Assembly: GCA_013397695.1 (NCBI GenBank)
Contig: VYZI01000005.1
Location: 7,443,568-7,507,567, forward strand
Source: Centropus unirufus
Taxonomy: Eukaryota > Chordata > Aves > Cuculiformes > Centropidae
Reading direction: 5' to 3'
DNA: 64,000 bases
A program made the translations under genes and the position numbers. Below the pieces are notes generated by a model. The model was not told the DNA's origin, ran no database searches, and saw nothing but the letters and a program-made list of their open reading frames with translations. Positions 24,800 to 37,949 of this stretch are shown here, piece after piece; position 1 is the first letter of the stretch; each line of letters opens with the position of its first letter.

Positions 24800-26555
24800 T
24801 CATTTTCTATGGTCTTTTAAGTACAAGTGCACATCTGCAGAAATATTTCTAAAGCTATATGTAAAGTTTAATGTATAGTGCATAAATAACAGATGCACAA
24901 GTGCATCTTGAGATGAACAAATTCTGTGAACATATTCATAATTAGAGATTATAACACATTGCAGACTTCAGGAAAGATATTTTCTATGAGGAATTATAGG
25001 CATCAATGCATCGCAGAGTGAGGGGCTGGATTTAGATCATGAATCTCTTTTTCCAATTTATAAAGCTGCCAAAGTTGACACAAGAGTAGGTAAATTAATT
25101 GATAGGCCTTGTGTTATAAAGGTGTAGGCTTAAAATGAAGCCTGATCATGCCACACAACCTGCTGAGCCAAAGCAATGTGAGGCTCCCTGCAGGTTAGCT
25201 TGGCACAGAGATAAGATGAGTCCTCCAAGTCAGACTATTTTGCCCATAGCCTTTACCGACTTCTTTGCTCTGGGTTTTAAACCCCATGGCGCAGTGCCTG
25301 CCTGCTGCTGAGGCCTCTTCTGCACCCATCAGTGCACCTCTGAGTGGACTTACCGTGCTCAGACACTGAACCCGTCTTCGGCACCCCACCTAATGCCACA
25401 GTACACTTTGCCATGGAGGTAGCAGAGGTAGTTCTATATTAGTTGCACTAGACTCCATTGCAACTCTTGGACCTGTCCATCTATTCCCCTCATGTGGACT
25501 GGCTGAAGCATAAATCCAGGCACTGCAGGTCAGGACAGTGTGGGGACAGTTTACATGCATCTTGCCAAATAGTGCACCTAATGTGAGGGTGGAATGAACA
25601 CTTTGGTTTCCAACAATCTCAACTTGACAGCCTTCATGAGCACTGCATCAACTGTAAAAATATGGAACCCCTCAATGGAACCAAAGCCCATTAATATGGT
25701 TGTCTGTTATTTATTCTATATTTAATAATCCCCTCCTATGACACACGTTGGAGATATAGGAGATGCTCTCAAAAACTTTTCAAGATAAGCCCATTTCTTT
25801 CCCAGGAGGTTCCATCTGACACAAGCCATTACTGAAGATAGACAGGAAAGAGTAGTGGTAGCCAAGACATGCTATAAGACAAGCAGGAGATGCTTAAATG
25901 ATTTATTTGTGGTAAGACATTTGAAGAGCAGTTTGGCCTTTGCAGAAAGGAGTTATGGGGGTACTGTGCTTCCAAACTGAGGCAATATTTTGGGGAATAA
26001 ACTGAAATTCAAAATTTGCTAGTTTACTATTCCCATTATTTATCAAAATATTATTGTTTTTCCCCCACCTGTCAGCTAGCTATTAGTGGTTTCAAACTTG
26101 CAAGCAGGAAAGTATAAGGAACATGAAGTGCCTTTGGGATCCCAACTCTCCCAGGAAGAGGAAGGGAGGTATTGCGATCACCCAGAGCACAGCAAGAGGC
26201 TGACAGCAGATCATGTTGAATCAGTTTCAAAGTTCAACACAAACTCAATAGAAGTATGCAGGCATGAAGCAGGGGCATCCTCCCCAGAATCTAGATCACA
26301 AGAAGCAAAAACCTAAGTCAATGTGCCCCTATGAAGCAATATTGCCTACTTGGGAAACCACTAAGCAGTACCAAGCTCTCTTCCCCAGCATAAGCAACTA
26401 TTCTGTATTACCTCTCCTAAACAGGCAATAGTTTGTCTCTGAGAGCTGCTGGTTCGGCAGGGATGTAGGTATTAGGTTCTAGGTCCTTACCTGAATAGAT
26501 CAGAAATCATAAAGCAAAAGATCAGCCAAGCAACTTTCCAGAATGGAGGAGAATT
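24800..26555. other. Unique DNA, no gene recognised
   Basis: No recognisable gene or transposon. The sequence around 25,150-25,700 is somewhat more GC-rich than the flanks but shows no family resemblance in any frame. Confidence 0.45.
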
Positions 26556-26557
26556 AT

Positions 26558-26810
26558 CACGGAATCACAGAATCATAGAATCACCGGGCTGGAAAAAGAC
26601 TTTTCAGGTCATTGAGTCCAACCCTACCTGTCCGCCACTAAACCATATCCTTAAGCACCTTGTCTACCCATCTTTTGAAAACCTCTGGGGATGGCGGCTC
26701 CACCACCTCCCTGGGCTGCCTGTTCCAGTGCCTGATGACCCCTTCGGTGAAGAATTTTTTCCTAATATCTAATCTGAACCTCCCCTGGTGCAGCGTGAGG
26801 CATGGAAACC
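26558..26810 (-). mobile_element. CR1 LINE, 3' fragment (sense on minus strand)
   Basis: The plus strand begins with CACGGAATCACAGAATC and another AATCATAGAATC unit, which is the reverse complement of the CR1 3' terminal repeats. It continues through the GGCTGGAAAAAGAC, GAGTCCAACC and CTGTTCCAGTGCCTGA phrases typical of avian CR1 3' ends. Translating the minus strand gives the end of CR1 ORF2, with RFRLDIRKKFFTEGVIRHWN and a PPSPEVFKRWVDKVL block. The copy is 5'-truncated in the C-terminal part of ORF2. Sequence up to about 26,870 may be a degraded continuation, but the match fades after 26,810. It belongs with the 43.7-kb copy rather than the 28.5-kb type, because both share the CCACTAAACCATATCC phrase. 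Confidence 0.92.
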
Positions 26811-26879
26811 TCTTCCCACCATATGGGCAACAATGGAAGGGATGCCATAATTTTTTTCTGATGTTTAAGTGTCTAAATA

Positions 26880-28475
26880 ACATTGAAACAACAATAGATA
26901 AAAATTAACACTTAAAATACTGTTGTTCTTTTTAATGCCTGTAAACAATTACACTTTTCCTCAAATATTCAAAAAGCAGGCTTTACTAAAACAATAGATT
27001 TGTAATTCTTTCAGAACAATTTTCCAAGCTATAGTTATGAAAGGAAGAAGACAGGGTATGTGGAAAAGTGCATGAGCCAGGCTGTGCAGCACAGGCTGTT
27101 TGCAGATTTAATTGTACTAAACTGCTGCCTGCCTTTATGTCTTTTAGATTTAAACCACCTTACACCACTAACAGATCCAAGTCCAGCAAAGCACATCAAC
27201 ATGTGCTGAGCTCTAACTCATTCAGATCACACACGTGCTTAAAGAAAATATTGTGTTCGTGTGTTTTGCTGAGCTTTTCACTATAGAACCAACAGCAATT
27301 TAGAAATGTTTTCATTCTTGAATGAAATTAAGAATTTGGGAGCACTCAGTAGAGGCTTTTTCTAGAAAGCCTGCATTTCTTTGTGTCTCTGCAACTTGAC
27401 ATTCTGCTGTTTCTGCCATTTACATCTTGTTAATGCTGGGCAGGTGTTTTCCAGTGCAGGATTTTCCATTAGCAGGATGTCAGAGGGACACACACAGGAC
27501 AGTGGGATTCTTGGAAGCTGTGAGGGACTGGCAGCCTCTCTGAAGCCGCATGAGAAACAGCACGACGTCAAAATTTACTCTTCAAAATGTTTTAGGGTTC
27601 AGATGTTGCATCACGTATTTGGCTAAATTAAATTTCCCGGCAACTGTTTCCTTAAGCAAACATTTGTTTTCAAACCAATCCCTGTGTTTTTTTTATTTCC
27701 CCCCTCAATGTAATATCTGAATCAGCAGATTTTAAATACTCAATATATCTTTAAATGCCAGTGCACAACAAGTATAGCAGGTGTTTAATTGTGGTTTAAA
27801 GATCCACATTTTTCACATTTTACAATCACAATTAAAATTAAGCAATAACACCAAAGGAGTTCCGGTATGCAGCAATAATACTTACCCATATAGTGAAATT
27901 GATAAGGATCCAGATATAATGATGCCCATTGTAGTAACCCTGTGGTGACTGATTGCTATTCTGCTGTTAGCAAACAACCAAGAAATACTTTATTTTTTCA
28001 GAATTATCAATTTGTTTCTAGGGTATGAGAACAATGAAAACCTTAAGGGAGAAAGCAATAGTTAGTGAGGTATTAAAACAGTTCTATAACTAATAAAAAC
28101 ACTAAATCAAGTTAGATATGCAGCAGTGTGTCATTTCTATTTTAATAAAAAAGTACATTATTCTCTCCTCAAAATTACAAAATTTTATTTTTTTTAGTCA
28201 TTGCCAACATAATCGGAAAGTTAAAAAAAGTAATAAATATACAGTTTCTGGAACTGTCATTTATGTGACTTTGTAGTCTTTAAAAAGACAGTGTATAGCA
28301 CATGTACTCATAAAACAATCTACTTGAAAACTTACATCATTGCTTATAATTTTTTTAAGGAGAGAGCTCAGGGAACTTCAGATTAAAAATGTTTGAGTTT
28401 TGTAACATCTTCACACATGAGTGAGCTGTGAAACACATTCTGAAGAGGAAAAGCTCAGACACCTACTGTACTAGG
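26880..28475. other. Unique DNA with a candidate conserved stretch, no gene recognised
   Basis: No recognisable gene or transposon. The portion at about 27,700-27,870 has conserved-element texture: mixed TAAT cores, a GTGGTTT Runx-like word near 27,792 and no simple repeat. The open stretches on either strand (69-82 codons at 27,068-27,626) show no known motifs. Confidence 0.4.
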
Positions 28476-28481
28476 TGGTAA

Positions 28482-30765
28482 CATCATAAATTGCAGAATG
28501 GTTTGAGTTGCAAGGGACCAGAAAGACCATTCAGTTCCAACCTCCCAGCCATGGGCAGGGACACCTCACACCACACCAGGCTGATCAAGGCCCCATCCAA
28601 CCTGGCCTTGAACACTTCCAGGGAGGGGGCAGCCACAGCTTCCCTGGGCAACTTGTTCCAGTGCCTCACCACCCTCATCGTGAAGAACCTCTTCCTAATG
28701 TCTAATCTAGATCTTCCCCATTCCAATTTAAAGCCATTACACCTCATCCTGTCACTACATGCCCTTGTAAAACGTCCCTCTCCAGCTTTCTTGGACATCC
28801 CCTTCAGGTACTGGAAGGCAGCTACAAGGTCTCTCTGGAGCCTTCTCTTCTGCAGGCTGAACAGCCGCAACTCTCTCACTCTGCCCTCATAGCAGAGCTG
28901 CTCCAGCCCTCCGATCATGCTCAGAGCCCTCCTCTGGACCCATTTGAACAGCTCCATATCCTTCTCATGTTGGGATTCCAGAAGTGGACACAGTACTCCA
29001 GGTGGAGTCCCATGAGAGGAGAGTAGAGGGGGAATATAACCTCCCTCGAGCTGCTGGCCATGTTTCTTTTGATGCAGCCCAGGATAGAGTTTGCCTCTGG
29101 GCTGTGAGTGTGTATTGCTGGCTCATGGAGAGCTTTTCATCAATCAGCACCCCCAAGTGCTTCTCCACAGGGCTGCTCTCAATCACATCATTCACAATCC
29201 TGCACTGAAACTGTGGATTGTCTTCACGCAGGTGTAGGACCTTGCACTCGGCCTTGTTGAACCTCCTGAGGTTCACCTAGGCCCGCTTCTCCAGTTTTTT
29301 CTGGTCTTTCTGGATGGCATTCCATTCTTCTGGTGTGACAACTGCACCATTCAGCCTGGTGTCATCTGCAAACTTCCTGAGGGTGCACTCAATCTCTCTG
29401 TCTGTATCATCAATGAAAATATTAAACAGCACTAGTCCCAGTACAGACACCTGAGGGACACCACTTGTCATGGATCTTCATCTGGACATTAATTCATTTA
29501 CCACTTTGTCTGAATATGACCATCCAACCAATCCTTATCCATCAAACAGTCCACCCATCAAATCCATATCTCTCCAGTTTAGAGAGAAGGATGTTGGGGG
29601 GGACCATGTCAAAAGTTTTACACAAGTCCAGACAGATTACATCCATTTGCTTTTCCTGTGTCCACTGACGTGGTCACCCAATCATAGAAAGCCACTAGGT
29701 TGGTCAGGCAGGACTTGCCCCTGGTGAAGACATGCTGGCTGTCTCAAATCACCTCACTGTCCTCCATGTGCTTTAACAGATCTTCTAGGAGGTTCTGTTC
29801 CATGATCCTCCCAGGTACAGAGACAAAGCTGAAAAGTTGTTAGTTCCCAGGGTCATCTTTTCTACCCTTTTTAAAAATGGGCACAATGTTGCCCTACTTC
29901 GCATCACCAGAGAATTCTGACGGCCATGACTTCAAATACCATGGAGAGTGTCTTGGCAACCACATCAGCCAATTCCCTCAGGACTCTGGAATGAATCTCA
30001 TCATGTCCACTAGATTTATATATGTTCAGTTTCCTCAGGTGATCACGGACCTGATATTCCCCTACAATGGGAGGGGCTATAGTCCCCTGGTCCTCATCTT
30101 GTCCATTGACCCAGGAGGGATGAGGAAAGCGGTTGTCAGTGAAGACTGAAGCAAAACTTCGGCTGAGTACCTCAGCCTTCTCCTCATCTGTTGATAATAA
30201 GGTCACTATTTTTTTCTTCAGTGGCAGTATGCTTTCTTTAACCTTCCTTTTCTAGTTGACATACCTATAGAAGCCCTTGTTGTTATTCTTTGCTTCCCTT
30301 GCCAAGTTCAGTTCCAGATGCACCTTGGCCTTCCTGACTCCATCCCTACACAGCCAGGTAGGGTACTTATAATCTTTCCAGGTTACCTGTCCCTGCTTGC
30401 ACTGCCTGTGCAGTTTCTCCTTGCTCTTCAGTTTTACCAACAGGTGTTGACTCAGCCACACTGATTTCTTTCCGTTACTGCCTGATTTTCTCAATCTGTG
30501 TACTGAGAACTCTTGCTCTTTATGGAAAGCACCCTTAAATATTTGCCAGCTCTGTTCCACACCCTTGTCCCTGAGGACTTTTTCCCAGAGAGTCCTACTG
30601 ACTGACTCCTTGGAGAGCTTGAATTTTGCTTTCTTAAAATTTAGGGTCTTGACTATACTCCTTGCCCATCCCATATCCCTCAGGATCTTTTAACTCCACC
30701 AATGAGTGATCACTGCAGCCTAGGCTGCCTCCAATCTTGACGTCACTGATGAGCTTATAAAAATA
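28482..30765 (-). mobile_element. CR1 LINE, 5'-truncated 2.3-kb copy (sense on minus strand)
   Basis: The left edge carries ATTGCAGAATGGTTTGAG, the reverse complement of a CR1 3' end. The element continues rightward through ORF2 and stops near 30,765 in the region between the endonuclease and reverse transcriptase, where the phrase GATCACTGCAGCCTAGGCTG is characteristic. It therefore lacks the 5' UTR, ORF1 and endonuclease, which is normal for CR1 because reverse transcription starts from the 3' end and rarely completes. The first roughly 830 bases are almost identical to the 46.2-kb copy. There is no obvious target-site duplication, as usual for CR1. The surrounding DNA is unrelated to the 46.2-kb flanks, so it is not part of a segmental duplication. 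Confidence 0.97.
28484..30674 (-). pseudogene. CR1 ORF2 remnant: reverse transcriptase, disabled
   Basis: Translated on the minus strand, the remnant runs in order as follows. First is the linker before the RT (30,252-30,674). Then comes the RT N-terminal part with DEIHSRVLRELADVVAKTLS (29,904-30,206). The RT core follows, with MTSGVPQVSVLGLVLFNIF and the FADD catalytic box (29,277-29,471), then the region containing EKHLGVLIDEKLSM (28,965-29,276) and the C-terminal domain with MELFKWVQRRALSMIG (28,484-28,957). The second Gly of the usual PQGSVLGP motif is altered. An in-frame TAG interrupts at 29,277-29,279. A base is missing near 29,096 relative to the 46.2-kb copy, and another near 28,965 relative to the 42.0- and 43.7-kb copies. 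The region at about 29,480-29,900 does not read continuously. No functional enzyme could be made. Confidence 0.93.
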
Positions 30766-30769
30766 AACC

Positions 30770-33700
30770 TAATAGGTTCATACTGCATTGCAGATCCTGT
30801 GATATGGAAAAAACAACAAACTGAGCTCTTCTAATGTGGAGGCATAAGTAATAAAGTTCACTGCTCAAAGAATGACTGATGGCATCATCACAAATTAATG
30901 TGCAAGCTCCTCAGCTTCCAAAAAAGTGGAGCAAGAGAGAGGTGATGGTCACATGGCTGCGCATGGTATTTCTATAATTTCAGTGATCTGAAATTCATCA
31001 CTTATTAATATTTGATAACTCTACAACCCAATCCCACAGTTCTCACTCAAGCAAAATCCCCATAGATGTTCATAACGTGCATAGATGTGTAGAAAAACCT
31101 CAAACCTCAAAATATAATTAGGAACAATGGTAAAAGTTTGTGTCAGTACTGTTGTAATGAGAAGGGATGAAGGGAAGTGATGCTGGCGGTCACTTACTCA
31201 AGAAGAGAATCACTCATTCTTGAGAATGGCGCTCCTTCCAGACATGCTGAAACAAGAACATTACAACACCTCAAGCTTGATCTTCCACTCTTTCAGCTGT
31301 ACCATCAATAATATTAACTCTTTTGTGCTCATAGAAAAACTGTAGCATTATGAGAAATTAAAGCTTTATGGAACAATATGGCCCAATCTTCCTTTTCTTC
31401 CTGAAATCAGAGGAGAAAGCTGAGAATTTATGGGAGATGATGAGTGGAATGGGTTGCTGCATTCCTTTCCTTTGTGTCTCACCTCAAGTCTCCTGAACAT
31501 ACAGGGACTGTGCTATTAAACAGCATATAAAAGCACAAGAGGACCTGGACCTGTTCAGCCAAAATACAGATGCTCAGACAATTTAACCTTACTTCTTCAA
31601 GCTGGTTCCAGTGAATATGTTTCACTTCATCAAAAATAAGTAAATCTTCAGGGCAGAAGCATTTTGACACTGTTTGAAGCTTATTTTCTTTGACTTAGTT
31701 TAAGTCCACTCTGCCCTCCATTGCTCCCAGCTTCTTGGATTTGGACTTTGCAAACATTCCTGAGATGTCAGCATTTCATCCAAATCAAGAAAATGTTTAC
31801 ATTTCCAAAGCTCTTGTTGAATAGAAACATGGTTTATTGCCCAGGTCTAGCAGATTATCCTGCTCCCAAATTAAAGCGTTGGCAAGAAGTTAATGCAGCT
31901 TAATTCCCATTCAAAGAAAACCAGTAATTTCTAAATCCATTCCTTCCTATAGATGTACCATCTGGAGAAGGTCATGTAGGAGGAGAGAAAAGGAACAGGA
32001 TGCAGAAAGGCTGCCATGTAGAAGACTGAATTTAGGTGAGAATATAAACTAAGGAAGTGGTGAAACACAAGAGAGATGAGTGGGTGGGGAAGAATTCTTT
32101 ACTGATGGCTGGCTGACGGATAGCCGGTGGATAAATACATTGTAATTAAGAGGCAGTTTCCATCATGAAAAGTTTACAGTCTAAATAATTCAAGCACAAA
32201 AAGGACTGAAGAAAGAAAAACACATTTTACATATGGGAAACCAAGGTATTTTGCTAACACTGTACTCTGTCCTTCTTATGTGACCCAATGAGCCTTTTCT
32301 TACAAATGCATTTTTGATGTGCTTAACAAAATGCATTCACTTCATGCAGTTGGCAGACTTACTTATTGCATCAAAAATAGTTAATAGCAAGTATCAGCAT
32401 TTTTATATTTCTTTCCTTGTGCAAGTATTTAATAACAGGGAAATGGCAAACAACAGCTGCGTAAAAGGAAAGAGCAGTATAAATGAATACTGATCCTGCA
32501 TCACAAGGAATGTTATAAGCCGAAGATTCAGGCTGGGAACTTCCCCGAGATTACAACCAGATGCTCTGCAAACAGTTGGCTTGACATACGCAAAATGGGT
32601 CAGGAGAACCTTAGGGGTACCATTCTTTGCAGGTACATTGGGCCTATGTAGCTTCACATAAGGAAATGCTGAATCTACCTGTAAGCAGCAAAGAACAGAA
32701 AGACCTCCAGAATTGAGGGATCTAAGCTAAAGAGGCTGAACAAAAGGATCCCATCAGGACAAACATACACAGCAGGCCTCCATAGGGGAGCATGCTGAGA
32801 ATGACTCCAGCTCAACCGAAATCAAACTGCCCCCAACATCTGCAAAACCAAGGGGTTTTGCCCTGCTGGGAAGGTCTGACTTGCTTTGTCTTTGCCTTGA
32901 CAAGAGTATTGAGCCTCATTTTAGGAGGCTTGTGGATAAAGAGAGTTTCTTTTATTTTTTTTCTCTAGGCTTCCTTGATCTGATCATGACGCAAAAAAAC
33001 TAATTACAGCAATTAATACAGAATTAGAATAGTTTCATGCTAACTCTGTGAGTAGCTTTCTAGCAGCAGATTGCCTAGAGATACAGGGTTTGAAACAAAC
33101 TCTAAAGCTCTTATTTTCCTGATTACAGCTGTTGAAAAACTAACATGTTGGTCCTCAGAATGAAGAGGGAAAGCTGACTATGAAGCCCTTATGAGTACAT
33201 TATTCTGCAAAGTGCAGCAATACATTAATATAGACAGAGGCTTACAAAGGAACCAAGAAATTTGCTCAGAAGTCAAATCCCATTGCATTCCCAGGCTCTT
33301 CACTACTTGTCTGTGCTGGAAAAATATGCCTACCTGGTAATTTCCCTTTAATGTCAGCCGAGAGATTGATGTATCAAAATGGGAAAACAAAAAAAAATGT
33401 AAAGGGAAGGAGTCAGCTGCAAAAGTTCTTCAGGGACTTCAAGCAATTTTAGGCAACATCTACCAAATTAGTGCAGAAAAGATAGAACATGATAAGAGCA
33501 TGACCTCTAATGACTCACTGTCCTTTTACATTGTAAGACTTTAACACCTAGGTCTATCCAGGAATAATGATACACACTCTGGAAGCACTTCAATCATGAT
33601 TACTTTTGTATAGCACCAAAACAAAAAAATAGCAAAAGAAACTAAGTGTAAACATTTGCCAGCATGTTGTGTGCTGGCAATAGTGAAAAAAAAAAATACT

Positions 33701-36700
33701 GAACAGTCCTGCTTTATACAAGAAGCAAAACTGCTAGTCAAATGAGGGTTTACAATTGTTTGGATGAAAAAGAGACTACCATCCATTCACCTCTGTATTA
33801 AGAACTTGATGAACTGTGCTGCAGCAAGCTAAGAGTCAATCTTTGGAAAGAACTAATATGAACATTAAGTACAAGACATGGCAAAGAGTATGAACTTCTT
33901 ACATGCACACTTTCCAAGAGCAAATAACTATCAACACCACAGACTACATGGTTCATACTGAAATGGAACAAAAAATATCCCAAACAACTTCATCAGTGGG
34001 AACCACTGTAACATCAGTACGTGACCACTGAAAGACATCAGAGTCAGTTCTCTTCTCCTTTCACAATGCTTTAAGAGACTGAAGAGACAGTAACTGGACT
34101 AAGTTCCCTGGCAGTGTGACCCCTTCCTTTGTACCCTGAGCATATTTCCTCCCACACCCCAGACTCTGGACAAAGAGGAGCAGGTTGGTGTGGCATGATT
34201 CCCAGAAAAAGAGTGTCTCCTTGGCCCCCAGCAAATCTGTGGTGGGAATCCTCCTCTGCTGCATCAAGGGAAGCACAGGGAATTGAATGGACTTGCACCC
34301 TCTTCCTTCAGGTAGTGTAGCTTTAAAATACTATGCCAAATCACATCTTTTCCATAGCGGTACAGAGAAAGCATGAAGCTCCTTGGTATAGGCAATAGGA
34401 TTTTAGGGCACACTGTTGGGAGACAAACAGGGAGAAAGAGGAGTCATATTTGCAATATTCTTCCCCTTGTCGTGGCAATGTAAATTTTGGCAGGGGAACA
34501 TGAATGTGGACCATGAGCAATATGGACTATATGAAACTATTCGTGTGAAGTTCCAATACATATTCAAAGCACTCTACATGTATACTTTGTAAGATAATCC
34601 TTAAGATAATGTGAAAAAACCCTGTACCTTACAGTAACACAACTTGTCAAAGAAAGAGATATGGCCACAGATAAAAATTTGGAGTGTACAGCCAGAAAAC
34701 GTATGCTACTAAAAAGCCCTCCTAAACAAATAACCATTAACGGAACAAACCTGTTAAAATAATTCCTTTTCCATGCATAAAGGTTGTGGGTTTGATAGAT
34801 TTTTACTATATTAGCACAGAAATACATACTGCATTTTTCTGCTGTATTAATGAACATTAAAGCTAAGACAGTATTGTACTAATTATGAACCTAATAACTA
34901 ACACATGATCACAAAGCATTGCTGTGTTAACATTTTCCTGCAGAGATATTAAATGAATAAGACCTTTGTTTGGGTGATTATTAAAAAGAACCTTGCTTAC
35001 TAAGAAGAGGGAACTTTGTATAATCTTTTCTTTTTGTTTCACATTGCTTAGAACATACCTGGCATCCAGCATCCATAGTGTTAGCCAGCTCTCCATGAGA
35101 TTTGCAGAAGCAGAGATTGGGTATGAGGATTAGAAGATTATCAACATATTTTCCATAAAAAATATATATGTGTATATCTGCAACAAAGCTAAGGGGGGTC
35201 ATGAAATGGCTCCAGGTCTGAATTTGATTAGACTCATTAGACTCATTAGACTCATCACTGAGTGCACTTGTTCGATTTGAAGTACAAGATCTACATGTCT
35301 TCTTGTAACCTAAATGTTAAAACACTGGAAGAATGTTTTAGAGACCAACTGGCCAATGCATTTCTTCTCAGAGATTACATTAGTGCATAATCAACAGCTT
35401 GGATACCAGATCAATATGACTGTGGCTGCTTAGAGCTTGCTCTGTACCTTATCTCACAAGCTTTGACAGACTCAACCTGAGCCTACACCTCCACTCTCCT
35501 CAGAACACACAGAGTAATATCTTCTGGTGGGCTGACCAGTTAGCTACATCTTCATGGGTCAGATAAAATGCTTTGCATTCCCCATGCTCCACTTAAATGT
35601 CCCAATTTGTATATCCCCAGTCCTCGTGCTACCTCTTAACTGCCCCTATCATAAATAGCTGTTGTTGTTTCCTTCCTACTTCTTGTATCTCCTTGTCAGC
35701 TCTGTATCTTCTTTTTGCTCCGCCTTCTCTTTTTCTATGAACACACCATATCCACAGACTCTAAATATCATCAGTGGATGTTGGTGACCTTGTGTTCACA
35801 GCAATATTTACAGTTTTGCTCTTTTTCCCACCTGGAGCAGGAATCAGAGCAAATAGTCTTTCTTCACCCCAGATATCTGTCTCTACTGGCTCCATTATCA
35901 TCTTGGAATGAGAGAATGCACATGGATCCTGCTGCACCTTTTTGACCTTCCTGCTTACAAACCAGTATCAGTGCTACTCTTTTGCCCCACTTTTTAAACA
36001 TTACATCCTTCCTTTTTATACTCTCTAAATCCAGTCATTGAGTTTCAGAGTCCGTCATCCCCCATTCAATTGCTTTAGAGCTAGCTTTAAAGAAGAAAGC
36101 AATGCAGGAAGAGAAAAACAGAAACAGTGTAATGGATGCAAAATTACTTCCCTCCAAGGTGTCCGCACACACCTTCCAGCATTTGGTTGACTTAAGTATG
36201 TTTCCCAAGGTTAAACCATTGAAACCGTGATTCAGGAAAATGTCAAGACTGCAAACAAGGAAGACCATTTGTGGAACATCTCTGGGAATTAACAGACTGG
36301 TGCCAGAATTAGCATAAGGGCAGCATAGTGAATAACATTACGTGTTACTTCAGGCTCACACATGGCAGACATCTCATGCCGATAACATCCTACTGATAAT
36401 GACCCATTAAAGAGAGATCTCAAAAGTTATCTAAAGCTACCTGTTAATATCATGTCAGACATACTAAGGCGCATACTCAGGTATTTCTAGGTAGTTACAC
36501 AGCTGGTATTTTTGTCAGTAGCAGCAGCTCTAAGTTAGGTTGAACTGAAAGCCAAGGTAAATTAGGTCCCAGACCTTTGGAAAATTTCATCCTTTCTTGG
36601 TGGTATAAAATGTAGATTATGATACAGTATTGTTATTAATGCACAGAAGCCTGTTTTGTTGACAGTATTATTGCAAGCGTCTGATAACATCTCAAGCAGT

Positions 36701-37945
36701 CCTGAAGAGTATGCCTATATCTGTCACACCAGGAGAAGCTTAGCTTGTCAGCCTTAGCTGTTCACTTATTCAAACTCTTTTTTCTTTACACTTTCTTTTC
36801 AAGTGAGTAATGATACTGGGTAAAAAGACCTAAAAGAAATTTTTTCCTGGAAAAAAAATACATTTGTGGTAATATGCAAGCAGCTCATCCCTACCCGGCT
36901 TCTCTGCCCTAGTAAAACAGCTTGCCCACTTCGTGAGTAGACATGTCCAAATATACAGGAAGTGATGTAAGGAGCCAAAAAAGAGCTTCCAGTGCCAAGC
37001 ACTAAAATGCCAGCTGGGAATTGCCAAATGGCTGTCTGCTTTCAGTTTTCACATGAACAGATAGTGGAATGTGCCACCATTCCATTCTGGATAGTGGAGT
37101 GTCCTACTCTCTACAGTAGGTCATGACTGAAGTCAGCTCAAAAAAGTTTAAAAGCTTCCACAATCGTGTCAGTTCCACTTGCCTCATAGAAGGGAGAGGG
37201 AGAAAGGAGATGGGAACAGAGGGGGAAGGAAATTGCACTTACTCTACTCTTTTGAACCTGCTCACAAAGGATAGGTGAAGTATGGCTCTCCCAACTGTGT
37301 TTTGACTCTCAACAACGTAGGGGGAGAAGCACTGCAGCAAAAAAGCAGGAAGTATCATTGAGATATAACTACATTTTTTAACTACCTATGAATATTTTAA
37401 AATTTTATGCTTTATTCTGATAATTTACTTCCCTTTAAATAAGTCACTGCTGGCTTTTTTCAAGACAAGGAGAATAAGGAGTCCTAAATTAGGATGATTT
37501 CATTTCTAAATGTCCTTGTCCTGCAACGCCCGACACTGGACCCAGGCTGTAGAAGAAATAAACCTGAAATAAAACCCACTTTCAAAATATGGGTGTTTTC
37601 CTTCGGCTGTGGAACAATGCTTCTGAAAAATCTTTCTGAGGAATACAGATCCTTTAAATACCACAGGGGCATACTGACGTGGCTAAGTCAGCTGGTGCAG
37701 CTGCAGTATCTTGAATCTTCACTGACAGGCTGAAGCCTGCAATGCTAACATCTGCCAAGGCTGGCCTGCTGATCCAGCTGTAGTCTCACCCACATCAGCA
37801 TCATCCATATCACTGCATCTTATTACTCATATCAGAATTACGTAATTCCACAATGTTTCACTTGAAAATAAAAGACAAGAAAGTACAGGTGAGTTAATTT
37901 AACAGCAGAAAAAAGTCAGAATTAATAATCAATCAACCTATCTGG
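30770..37945. other. Unique AT-rich DNA, no gene recognised
   Basis: About 7 kb with no recognisable gene, RNA or young transposon. All open stretches are under 100 codons and none shows a known motif. The stretch at about 35,460-36,010 is pyrimidine-rich on the plus strand. A 9-bp tandem repeat at 35,227 is listed separately. Confidence 0.5.
35227..35255. repeat. 9-bp tandem repeat, three units
   Basis: The unit ATTAGACTC occurs three times in a row, followed by a partial AT. It is a short minisatellite-like array with no gene context. Confidence 0.85.
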
Positions 37946-37949
37946 AAGG

